The notes beneath the pieces were generated by a model, which was given only the letters and a program-made list of their open reading frames with translations, was not told where the DNA came from and did no database searches. DNA of 64,000 nt, from contig OX465282.1 in assembly GCA_949987705.1 (NCBI GenBank), positions 86,044,070 through 86,108,069 on the forward strand, written 5' to 3'. This document shows positions 1 to 10,057 of this stretch, in pieces (positions within the stretch are counted from its first letter, which is position 1; the number at the start of each line of letters is the position of its first letter). The stretch comes from Thereva unica (lineage: Eukaryota > Arthropoda > Insecta > Diptera > Therevidae). Position numbers and translations under genes: made by a program.

Positions 1-775
1 TGACGGTACTTTTCGTTACTCATACCCCTCCGACTACACAGTACAAACAAGTGCCAGACCTTGTCTCTTTGAACGCGAACTCATGTCCAACTCTCTTAAC
101 GTGGATATTCAACTCATTCTTGATTGGGCCGCAAGAATTGTGTCAAGCGTATCAATGGCTCGGCTTCCTTAAGAGATGTAAGTTTCTCCTTCATCCAGCT
201 GCCTTGGCTACAATCTATAAGTCCTACATTCGGTCACGCCTTGAATACAACTTGTATATCTGGGCGGGCACCCCTAAAACCACCTTGGATTGGCTATAAA
301 AGGTGCAAAACTGCGTCATCAAACTCATTGGCGTTAGCACCCTTCGCATTGATCCTTTAAGCCACCGTAGGAATGTATCAGCGCTCAGCAAGTTTTACCG
401 CTATTTTCATAGCGACTGCTCCTCTGAAATCAAAAACCTCCTGCCTTCACGACCATTTTTCTCCCGCAACACAAGAACTCGACTCACCCCTTCACCCTGC
501 AGCCCTTCACGCACATTACGGTTTAGCAGTTCGTTTATAAATAGAAAAACTCGATTGTGGTACTCTCTTCCGCAGTCGGTGCTTCCGAGCTCACATAACA
601 TCTCAGAGTTCAAACGCAAGGTTTATCGATATCTACTCATGCACCCTCCACACCCCTAACCTATCCTATTTCATCTTTCCTTCAGATCAAGCTTACTACT
701 ATACATTGCACCAAGACTTGTAAGACATGACGGACTAGTAGTACAAAGGGTGACTCCTAAGCTTCATCTTACCAC
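1..775 (+). mobile_element. LINE family A, 3' end (5' cut by window edge)
   Basis: The first bases continue the palm motif region (SADDGT-like, next to the window edge). They are followed by the RT C-terminal region in broken frames. The best open piece is 303-659, which contains the family signature SHRRNVSALSKFYRYFHSDC and ends in EFKRKVYRYLL. The 3' UTR has the shared terminal motif 'acaaagggtgactcctaagctt' with an A-rich tail near 770. Other copies lie at 12,242-13,440, 16,370-16,543 plus 19,572-19,665, 19,740-19,905 (minus), 25,968-26,413 (minus) and 41,145-42,598. It is a non-LTR element of Jockey/CR1-like type and is not functional here. The clade is inferred from motif style only. Confidence 0.75.
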
Positions 776-1786
776 AAAAAAAAACACTCTCATATTCCAT
801 CGATCTACGTTTGGGTTAAGTTTGAAGGTCCACCGACTTTTAACAGACTTGTCTCACTTGCCTTGCTATTGCGTTACAGAGTCGCAGTGCGTCATCTGCC
901 GTCGTACTAACTTCATCTGCCCTCTAACATATTCTGGATCATAGAGACGCGTGCCTTCTCTCGCCAGTATCTCTATAGGTATAATTTCCGCTATCATGCA
1001 CGTCGCATTGTTTGAATATGGTCCTCAATGTACACATCGCGAGAAGGAGGCTTAATCTGGAGACAGATATATGCGTACCTTGGTGCGTGGGGTGGTTCAT
1101 ATAATAGAAGTGCGTATATTTAAATGCAAACTGACATATAGTTACGTAAGCAGAACGCACACAACGCAACAATTGGTTTACTTCCAACTTGTCCTCATTG
1201 CCGCTCTCATCTTAGTCTAAGCCCAAAAACAAGAACACACAACAGGCACAAGCACTCGTCGCTTAGATTTTTTTGTTATTTCAAAAAGACTAGACGGAAC
1301 CCAAGCAGACAACTGTCTGTCAGCGAAAATTCGGCGCATACACCGCACGCACTGTACACATACACGTATCTGTTTGCAGCTTTAGTCTGTATGCGGCCCC
1401 TCATTTTTTGCTGTTAGCCCTCTTTCTTGCTGTTGCCTGCTCACACTGGCACTGCGTAAAGCTAGACTAAGATAACCACCATCGCCAACAGGAGACGACG
1501 GATTGGGTTGGGTCCCACGTTATGCAGCATTCGCGGAAATGCTGAACAAATTGCGGAAGCTTTATCTGTCATGCCCTCCAATTATTTTTTCAAAATAAGC
1601 CTGTGTAACAACGGTTTCGGGCGAGGGGGTGAGTTTGTCTGACATACACGTATCTGTTTGCAGGCACTGCTTGTAATTTCTCATGCAAGCAAAACCGGGG
1701 AAACTTTTCTTTTCCTCGGACAAGAACTTACTCGAGTTCTGAAACTGTTTCGTTGCTTACAGTTGTAGATTTTTTTTAAACTCTAA
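776..1786. other. No gene seen; diverged dispersed repeat at about 939-1,310
   Basis: Bases 939-1,310 align, with many changes, to the inverted arms at 25,060-25,340 and 36,590-36,850. Shared pieces include 'atagaagtgcgtatatttaaatgc' versus 'atagaagtgtgtgtattcaaatgc', and the later segment around 'cactcgtcgcttagattt'. Short open frames on either strand are shadows of this repeat. Nothing else is recognised up to the MITE at 1,787. Confidence 0.4.
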
Positions 1787-1941
1787 AGGACCCCATACAC
1801 GGTCAAATTGGATGTACATCGAAGAGTGGATGTACAACCAAAACTATCGATTGTGGGCCTGTTGGCCGATCAAAACTCATTGCGCTTATGGGTTTGATGA
1901 AAATCTGGATGTACATCAAATTTGACCGTGTATGGGGGCCT
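1787..1941. mobile_element. MITE, PIF/Harbinger-like, 155 bp, TAA target duplication
   Basis: The left end AGGACCCCATACACGGTCAA and the right end, read as its reverse complement AGGCCCCCATACACGGTCAA, form near-perfect terminal inverted repeats of about 33 bp, including a GGATGTACATC block. TAA lies directly outside both ends (1,784-1,786 and 1,942-1,944). It is non-coding. A 3-bp TWA duplication with G/C-rich TIRs is typical of PIF/Harbinger MITEs. The superfamily is an inference because no transposase is present. Confidence 0.8.
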
Positions 1942-1944
1942 TAA

Positions 1945-3620
1945 GTAACACGAGCAAAGCTGGTGTCGTGCGGGCGGAAATTGAAATCAATAAATTATTT
2001 ATGAAAATCTTGTAGTAAAGCATCAAATGACGAACTTATTTTCATCACGTCGTAATCGTTTTGGTTTGACATGATAAGTGACAGTTGCTTTTGACAATTC
2101 AAATTCATTACAGAATCGCCGGTACTCAAGACTTCGGGAACTAATTTGCAAGAGGGGAAGCGAAATTTCTCCTCTTTTTTCCATCCCGTAGAAGTAAGAA
2201 AACGCCATCCATCTCCAGTTACGCATAAAATTTCCACCATGTTTTCAAAGCTTTAAGTTCTCAACAATAGATTGCTTTTCCTTTCTCGCAAGTACTTGCG
2301 AGTAGAATCAATTTCTTTTATTTTAGTGGTTAAACCCCTAAACTATGCATTTTCAAAAATAATCCCAGATTATCTTCTTTGAGGGAAACCTACAACAGTA
2401 AAGAATTCTTAGAAGCATTTTGAACATAATCAAAATTTTTAACCATTCTCCTGGCACGCCAGTTTCTTTGATCATTTTAATTACAATATGAGGAAATCTC
2501 TAAAATCCCTTTGTTAGCTTATTTTTGATTAAATATGATTATCCCATAAATCGTTCCAAATCGCTTCTCTGATTAAAATAAAACTTTAACTAAGGCCGTT
2601 GTGAAATATTTATCCTTCTTATTATAAAATTGCTTTTGCTGATCAAGGTGTAGACAGCTGGTGTACATTTTTTGAATTAGTTGCTGCGTTGAATTATTCA
2701 AATTTAAACAGCTTGCAGGGCTGGGCTGTATCAGAACCTCAAATATGCAGCATGCTGCAAATTGAAGGCATGAGATGAACATGCAGCACGTTGCTCTGGT
2801 GCTGATTTGCTTGTCATTTTACCAGCCTCAGCCCATAGAAATACTTGTGATTGCTGCGCTGCATGAGGTTCTGAATCAGACTTTAGTATAGAAGCAGCGA
2901 AGGAGATTTCTTGAGTGATATCGAATGACTGTTCTATTTTTTAAGGACTTGATTTTTTTTTAAAAAGGAATATTTTAAATAAAACTGACAATTGACCTAA
3001 ATACATATAACATTCGTTAAAATAAGGATTAACGCGTTTTTCTTTTCTTTGAAGTACTCAAGGCGTACAAAGTGTTTCGGATGCTTCTATTTTGGTGTAC
3101 AAAGGTTTGCCATTCGGATTTTGTCGTGGCATATCGATTTTTCTGATATATTTCTCTAGGAGACGTTTTTATAAAAGCATTTTTTAGTGCTACACATTTG
3201 TAGTAATGGTTTCAGGTATAGTACATAGTACCTATATTGTTGTATTCGTAAGGCAACGCACTATGCTTGACTGAATACTTCAGATAGCTAGTTAACCAAG
3301 CAAAGCTTTTTATTCAAGTATTCCCATCACACGCTCGTCTCTGATTCTTTCGTGTAGTTTAAAGACCGCGATTGGATTTCAATAATCTTTCTTTCATATT
3401 TAGTAATCTTATTTGGAAAGTCTTAAAATTAAAAACAAACGAAAAATTTAGAAAGGATAAAACTACCATATTACCCCAACAACCTTGATTTTGGGGTCAG
3501 AAATTTGGAAAACTTAATTTGGTATATATGCTTATCAGGGGCGGGCGTACGCAATTTTTTCTCAAAATCTGAAAAATCATTGCACAATGACAAAAACGAC
3601 TATGAGGCCTATGACATGTA
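1945..3620. other. No supported gene; AT-rich sequence with one weak palindrome
   Basis: An 81-codon open frame on the minus strand (2,240-1,995) starts with an ATG in a reasonable context, but it resembles no family I recognise and has no visible exon partners. Around 2,727-2,882, 'tcagaacctca...gcagc' and 'gctgc...tgaggttctga' form an imperfect inverted repeat that may be an old MITE. The rest is unassigned. Confidence 0.3.
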
Positions 3621-3624
3621 GGAC

Positions 3625-3756
3625 TATGTGGCTTATATATTCAGGGGTGATTCCTGGATATATTTGAAAAAAAATTGTTCCCAAAAGGGGGGGTTATCTC
3701 CACTATCCACTCTGATACGGGGTATTTACGGCAAAAAGAAACTTGGGTGATAGACC
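3625..3756 (+). repeat. Dispersed repeat shared with 39,234-39,370
   Basis: The segment 'tggatatatttgaaaaaaaattgttc', then 'ctccactatccactctgatacggggtattta', recurs in the same orientation near 39,250-39,345 with moderate divergence. In both places a tRNA-headed SINE lies within a few hundred bases. It is non-coding and its class is unknown. Confidence 0.55.
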
Positions 3757-4035
3757 GGGCGCTGGAGGTAGTTGTTTTTGGGGCCTCAGTAGCCTAGGGA
3801 GTAAGGCCTTTGGCTACCATCACAGAAATCCTGGGTTCGAATCTCGGCATCGCCCTGGTCCTTCGCCTTTTCCTCTTTTCCACCTAAATAACTTTTCCTT
3901 CTTCCTTCCCCCTCTTTACATTCCTTATTCCTCCTGTCATAGCCTTCTTTCGTCCTTCCCGGCTCCACCAAAGCGTAGATCATCGGTTGGTTGATACGAA
4001 GGCATAAAGGAGAAGGCATAACGCCCCAGCGAGTG
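3757..4035 (+). mobile_element. tRNA-derived SINE
   Basis: A tRNA-like head lies at about 3,782-3,854. It has an A-box-like 'agcctagggagtaagg', a clear B box 'gggttcgaatct' and a cgcc end. A pyrimidine-rich body follows (cttcgccttttcctcttttccacctaaataac..., cctcctgtcatagccttctttcgtccttcc..., ctccaccaaag). The same head and body occur in reverse at 38,655-38,860, which makes this a dispersed family and not a tRNA gene. The head lacks the pairing expected of a functional tRNA. Confidence 0.7.
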
Positions 4036-4137
4036 GTTTATCGCAACTCTACTGTTTCCGTGGCCGCTTTTTGATGTTGGATTTCGATAAAGCACTATAA
4101 ACGACCCGACCACAATACTTGGTGGTACAACAATGAG
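4036..4137. repeat. Short dispersed segment between SINE and LINE B
   Basis: The block 'tgtttccgtggccgctttttgatgttgga...ttcgataaagcac' at about 4,050-4,105 recurs at 8,170-8,215 and in part at 6,432-6,475. It appears to belong to a non-coding repeat family also seen at 6.3-6.6 and 8.0-8.3 kb. Confidence 0.45.
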
Positions 4138-6310
4138 TTGAGACGTACCAAAAACTTGAAGAATAAACTCTGGAAAACCTACCTAAAAAGGAAAGACACT
4201 GTGAGTTTCCATGCATTTCTCAATTGCTATGACCAATTTCATGCCCTCTCCGAAGCCCTCTATAAAGAGTACCTCAGAAACATGGAAGGTAAAGTGTATG
4301 ATGATCCTAGGGCATTCTTTCAATTTATCAACACTAAGAAAAAAGTTGATAACTACCCTTACACCATGCAATACGAGAACTCTCTTAGCTCTAATTCATC
4401 CGAGATTTGTGACAAATTTGCATCATTCTTCCTTAAATCTTTCTCATCCCCCGTCTTCCCACCAGATGAAGACAATTTTCGACATATCAATGCAATTCAA
4501 ACGGCTCAAAGCTTATCCCTGTCTATAACCAGGGAAGATATATCGAAACATATAAATGAACTTCCGCAGGATTTCTCGTCCGGCCCTGATGGAGTTCCTC
4601 CTGCTGTTCTAAAATCCTGTGCAGGGGCCCTACTGTCTCCTCTTCTATGTTTATTTCAAAAATCAATAAATAAAGGGCGCTTCCCAACCTTATGGAGGAA
4701 CTCTTTTATAATACCTGTCCATAAAAAAGGCTGTAAAAACGAAATATCTAATTATAGGCCAATTGCGAAGTTATCGTCTATACCAAAACTCTTCGAATCT
4801 ATTATTTATTCTGCTATCGCCCCTATCTGCAAGAGGCTTATCTCAACAAACCAACATGGTTTTCTTGCAGCCCGTTCCATTACCACTAATTTACTGGAGT
4901 TCTCTCCACACACAATTAGAGGCTTTGTCACTGGCTGCCAAACTGACTGTGTCTACACAGACTTTAGTAAGGCTTTCGACAAGCTCTCCCACTCTATTAT
5001 AGTTCTTAAACTAAAGAAATTGGGCTTTCCGCATGCCCTCTTGGTATGGTTCCAGTAGTACTTAGCCAATAGAACCTACCAGGTTCTATTCCGCGGAGTC
5101 AAATCTAAGAACATCGAAGCGTCCTCTGGAGTCCCGCAAGGTAGTCATCTTGGCCCTCTCCTTTATATTTTATCAATTGACGATATTGTTACCCAGCTAA
5201 GGCACTGTAAAATCCTTATTTACGCTGATTACATCAAACTGTATCGCCACATAAGGAGTATAGAGGATTGCAAACTTCTGCAAGCAGATCTAAACACCTT
5301 CTATTCTTGGTGTTCCAACAACAACCTTGTGCTTAATATTAGTAAATGCGAGATCATGACTTTTTGTAGGAAACGTGGTGTTATAACTTATGACTATACT
5401 TACAAGGTCTCCCGTACTGAATCTGTAATCGATCTTGTGGTTAGGTTAGAAAGTAAGTTGGATTTCTCCACCCACATCAATTATATCTCCTCCAAGGGCA
5501 ATTCAGTCCTGGGATTTATAAAAAGATGGTCCAAAGAGTTCAACAACCCCCTCGTCACTAAACACCTGTACGTATCTTTGGTTAGACCTTTGCTTGACTA
5601 CGCTTCCCAGGTATGGTCTCCTTACTACTCCTCCCATGTTAGTAGAATCGAATCGGTTTAAAGGAAGTTCGTCCGGTTTGCACTCAGCCAGCTCCCGTGG
5701 GATGACCCACTTGCTCTTCCGCCTTATGAGAACAGACTTAAATTGCTCAACTTAAGCTCTCTCCATAAGCGCCGTGAGGTCGCTGACGTTATATTCGTTC
5801 ATCGACTGATGAATGACAAGGTGGACTCTGGTTTCTTAAGAAGCCGCGCGTCATTTAGAGTGAATAACTACAACCTGAGAGGCGAACCTCTCTTGCACAT
5901 TAATTCCTCTAACACCAATTATGGCATGTTCGAACCCGTTAATCGCATGCTTATAAATACTAACAACAATAGGAGTGTGTTTAGCTTGCTAACTAGTGAA
6001 GTTGTCCTTAAAAGGACCCTTCTCAATGTGGCGTGACTCTCTGCGTGCCTCACTCCCCTTTTTAGTTTTGCATACTTCTCTGTTTGATGTTTTTGATCTT
6101 TTATGTTTAGTCTTCTTAATGTGACGTGAGTCCTTGGTGTACCCACTCCCTCTTTGTTGTAGCACGCTTCCTTGTTAGAGTGTTTTAGTACTTATATTTA
6201 TTTCTATATGTTTGCATGTCTCAGCCGAGCCCACGTGGTCGTTGTAAATGTTTCTCAGCCCAGCTGAGAAGTGCCCCTTCTGCATAAGAAGGGAAACTCT
6301 ATTATAAAGT
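4138..6310 (+). pseudogene. LINE family B reverse transcriptase, two stops, YADD changed to YADY
   Basis: One reading frame runs from 4,138 to 6,036, with only two in-frame stops (TAG at 5,056 and TAA at 5,659) and no frameshift. The order is an N-terminal linker, the RT fingers (SSGPDGVPPAVLKSC; NYRPIAKLSSIPKLFE; QHGFLAARSITTNL; DFSKAFDKLSH), GVPQGSHLGPLL, the palm box at about 5,222 and a long C-terminal region. The catalytic box reads YADY, so the second aspartate is lost. The endonuclease is missing at the 5' side (5' truncation). The 3' UTR runs to about 6,310. It is Jockey/CR1-type by motif style. The element is dead but little decayed. Confidence 0.85.
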
Positions 6311-6726
6311 AAGACGAAAATGTGAAATAACATTTTTCGATATAACTCTTAGTTTCCGAGATATTGTCACTGAAGTTAATGTTTTAAGGTACATATTTTC
6401 CAAAAGTTTTTCGTTATAGCAAAGCTACGATTTACGTGACGCCGTTATTTTAAATATGAATTTCGATAAAACACCCCAAAATAAGAATAAAATGTAAAAT
6501 ATGTTTTTTCGATATGTCCCTTTGTTTTTGAGATGTCGATACTGGAAGTTTTAAGTATTGAACTAGTTTTAAGTTTTTTAACTTCGCAGTATTGGGAAGT
6601 TATTGTAATCGGTCCGAAAACCGAAATCGAAATTTTCAACGTATTCTCATTTTACAAAGTACCAATAGCATTCCAAGCAAAAATTTGGGAGGAAGTATGT
6701 GTGTGTGTGCGTACGTATATGGTCAT
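6311..6726. repeat. Dispersed AT-rich repeat, partner at 8,215-8,335
   Basis: Bases 6,461-6,555 (ttcgataaaacaccccaaaa, tatgttttttcgatatgtcc, gagatgtcgatactggaagtttt) match 8,228-8,327 in the same orientation with few changes. Open frames on both strands here are shadows. The segment ends in a short TG-rich stretch (tatgtgtgtgtgtgcgta) just before the tandem array. Confidence 0.55.
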
Positions 6727-7330
6727 GTTTTCCTGCACGATATCGCGCGAACCAAAAAAGATACCGACTTCGTTGAGGTGTCATTCGAAGCGTATTAACG
6801 GAAATATGATCTGAAAAGATTTTTATAAAATTTGGTCGAGCCGTTTTTTGGTTGAAATGACATAAGTGATTTTTGTACCTGCACGATATCGCTCAAACCA
6901 CAAAAGATATCGACTTACTTGAGGTGCCGTTCGAAGCGTATTCACGACAATATAATCTGAAAAGATTTTAATAATATTCGGTCGAGACGATTTTTGGTTT
7001 AAATAACATAAGTGATTTTGGTACCTGCACTATATCTCGTGAGCTATAAAAGCTATCGACTTAGTTGAGGTGCCCTTCGAAGAGTATTAACGAAAATATG
7101 ATGTGAAAAGATTTTCATAAAATTCGGTCGAACCGATTTTTGTTTAAACGACGTTCGTGAATTTTATACCTGCACGATACCGCGCTAACCAAAAACTATA
7201 TCGACTTCTTTAAGGTGCCGAAAGAAGAATATTACTATAAATATTACATTCTGTCAGGCCTTTTTTTGTATAAATGGAACTTTGGATAATTGTCAGAAAG
7301 ACCTTAAATTGATAAGTTTTGTTTATATCT
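6727..7330 (+). repeat. Diverged tandem repeat, four units of about 146 bp
   Basis: The phrase 'cctgcacgatatcgcgcgaacc' recurs with changes at about 6,732, 6,878, 7,021 and 7,168, a spacing of 143-147 bp. Each unit also carries 'atcgacttcgttgaggtgc', 'attcgaagcgtattaacg', 'atgatctgaaaagattttt' and 'attcggtcgagccgattttt'. The last unit is the most diverged. It is non-coding and satellite-like, and could be the internal array of a DNA transposon. Confidence 0.75.
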
Positions 7331-8039
7331 AATAAACTCGATTGAATGAGACCCGTTCTAAACGAAGTGATGTTTTTTGGATTCTGCACAGCGTTAGCTT
7401 TGCAAAAAAAGCATCACTTGTCAAAATTCGACACTCTTTAAAAATCGTGCAAAAATTTCGTTACCCTTTGGAAACATCACGAATTTTTCAAATCGTTTCA
7501 GTAGTTACCGAAAAATTTGTTCTTTTTGGTCAAGTCTGACAAGTGCTATCTCTGGAAAGCTTTGGAGTTTCCAAATGAAATCATTATCTTCCCCGTTTGT
7601 CAGTGGCGCTTCAACAAGCTCAATACGAATTTAAACACCCGCTTTAGTGTAGCGAACGAAGTACGAAGGAAATTTTTGTCTGCTAACGTTCGGGAAAAAC
7701 AAATTTTTTAGCAAAATCTTTTAGCTTAATCACTATTGTAGTTATTTGAACTAGCTTCTCTCAGGATTACTTTGTCACCAGTTCTGATACTAGTCAATTT
7801 CCCACTAGTGCTAAACGTATTACTATTTTCTAAGAATACAGTTTATTCCGTCTAAGTTCATCATACTGGGAAGTTGATCGTGTGGACCGAAGATGTCAAA
7901 CCCAAATCCCAACTAGTTATTATTTATTGCTAGACCATGTACACAAGATAGAATCTTAAAACTAGTACGTTTATTAATACATAGGTAGGATAAGATGATT
8001 ATGAAAGAGCAATAGACAAAAAATACATAATTAATAATA
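7331..8039. other. No gene seen
   Basis: AT-rich sequence with only short chance open frames on the plus strand (7,342-7,539 and 7,517-7,711). I see no repeats, RNA signals or coding similarity. Confidence 0.3.
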
Positions 8040-8335
8040 GTGCAGGCGCTGGAGGTAGTTGAGTATGGAAAATGTGAGGACCGCATTCAGTTGAGAATAG
8101 CTCAAAGAGAAATAATACGGGTGTTGCTGGTCCATTTTTGGGTAAAATTTTTGTACCCCCTCTTTTTTACTGTTTCCGTGGCCCGCTTTTTTGTGATGGA
8201 TTTTGATAAAGCACCACCGTTATTTTAAATGTGAATTACGACAAAACACCCCAAAAGAAAAAGAAAATGTAAAATATGTTTTTTTCGATATGTCCCTTCG
8301 TTTTTGAGATATCGATACTGGAAGTTTTCGCGGGG
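8040..8335 (+). repeat. Dispersed repeat, composite of segments seen at 3.75-4.1 and 6.4 kb
   Basis: It begins 'gcaggcgctggaggtagttg', as at 3,757-3,778. It continues with the 'tgtttccgtggcccgc...gataaagcac' block seen near 4,060 and the 'gacaaaacaccccaaaa...ctggaagtttt' block seen near 6,460. Together these suggest one longer non-autonomous element, with different parts preserved at each site. Confidence 0.5.
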
Positions 8336-9742
8336 ACAGTTTTCAGTTTGTGCGACATGATGATAAAAGCAAATAAATAAAACAAAAATCACAAGGATAA
8401 AACACGGAAAAAACAAAAATAAAATAACGGGGCGATCGAAACTAGTTAGTGGCTGTGTTTAAAAATTATTAACAAGTCGTGCTCGTAAAAAATCGGCTAT
8501 GACACAGAGCGCGCAAATAACTTAGTACAAGCCATTATTGACCTAAAGATGTGATCTATCGGTGATTCATACGAAAATTGTTTCATCAATGAAACAAATG
8601 AATGTGTCCCTTGGATGATGGTGCACATTTATACGCTAATAACAAGAGTAGTACGACATTTAGTTGAGATTTCAGTACGATTTACCGTCGTGTAAGGGAC
8701 AAATGTACTGCACAAGTCCTACTCAACTCTAACCTTAGGGAATGTGTCAACCAAGTATGTACATATTTTACGGAGTTATTGTACCTAGAGGTAGCTTCTA
8801 AAATGAGTTTTTAAGATTTTAAAGCGATTTTAAAAATTCAACAATTCAGATGCAGACCTATTTTGATTCATTGAAAAGAAAGACAGTAGTTTTTAGGATT
8901 ATATATAAAGGTAAATTTCCTAGTTCAATTGGTGTTTTTTTTTTCAAAACTAAAGTAATCTATAAATCATAAAGCTCTTGGGGGTGTCCCTTATCCCCCC
9001 TGTATCTGTCACTGAATTTAAATGCTCTTTTTTGCTTATAATCTTACTCACTTGTGTTAAAATATGACCTGAAAGAACTCTTATAATTAACATCAATACT
9101 CACTCTGAATTAGGGCACACACGACTAATTAGTCTTTAGGCTATCCCTCCTAAGTCCTTTTCGTATAAAAACATCAAAGACAGGGACCTTCACAGACCTA
9201 TAGATGTGGTTTACAGCATAACGCTCATAATTCCAGGTGAACTTTTTACTTTTGGTTCAGATCTTATCCACAAATTTCATATACACCTTTTGCGGAAGCC
9301 TATTGCGCGAATTACTATACCAGGAACCCCAACATCCTGCCAAACGAAAGCAAACACCCCAAAAGATATGTTTAAATTAATTTTTATTTTCGGGTATGTT
9401 CAAAGCCGCGTTACAACAAGACACCTGAAAGTCTCATGCTCAATCTGAAATGCTTTTCAAAAAAAGCGAGTTATTAAATTACGTAAAGGTTTAAAGTGTA
9501 GGTACTTGGGCAGTAAGTGTAAAAGGTTTCCGGCTTTATTGGTTAAAGGTAATGAAATCATTTTGCTTTTTGTAATTTCTTCTAGTCAATTTCTTTTGAA
9601 AATTATTTGTAGTCTTTAAAAGAGGAGAGACATTTGTTTGTTACTTCTTTTGCGGCAGTAAAATAACGAATTTTAAATAAGGCGAGGTGAGGTGGTAAAA
9701 TATAATTATGCATCGGGGAGGCATAGGTTTCTTGCTCTCTTA
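8336..9742. other. No gene seen
   Basis: AT-rich intergenic sequence. Open frames such as 9,206-9,448 (80 codons) are not recognisable and have no supporting context. Confidence 0.3.
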
Positions 9743-9893
9743 GCCGGGCCGTATACCAAAGCGTCATTATGCAGCTTTTCGTCAGTTTTGTATGGAGATA
9801 AATGTAGCAAAGCGGCATGTGATGATTTCTTTCATATAAAAAAAGTGCGAAATGTCGCTAATAAGCATGTGAAGCTTTGGTATACGGTCCGGC
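9743..9893. mobile_element. MITE, PIF/Harbinger-like, 151 bp, TTA target duplication
   Basis: The ends GCCGGGCCGTATACCAAAGC and GCTTTGGTATACGGTCCGGC are inverted repeats of each other with one change over 20 bp. TTA flanks both ends exactly (9,740-9,742 and 9,894-9,896). The interior is non-coding. The interior and the TIR sequence differ from the other MITEs in this window, so this is a separate family with the same kind of target site. Confidence 0.8.
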
Positions 9894-9896
9894 TTA

Positions 9897-10057
9897 CTCT
9901 GAGGAAGTTTAATGCATATTAGAATCAAACACGTAAAAAACTCTTGTTATTTATTTTCTTCCTCTCTTTAATTTTCCTCATTTTTTGTTATTTTGGCATT
10001 AAAATGGCACCTCGCTCCATTTGAAACTACGCCTTCGTCTGGTCCCAAGCCTAAGGT
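9897..10057. other. Short AT-rich spacer before RTE-like element
   Basis: No feature is recognised. The boundary with the RTE-like element is not sharply defined. Confidence 0.2.

Noticed and set aside
1995..2240. 81-codon minus-strand frame as an exon
   Set aside because: A plausible-looking sequence and ATG context, but no neighbours, domain or splice partners to support it.
3782..3854. Possible tRNA gene
   Set aside because: It has an A-box-like and a B-box sequence but poor stem pairing, and the adjoining body is shared with a second copy at 38.7 kb, so it is a SINE head.
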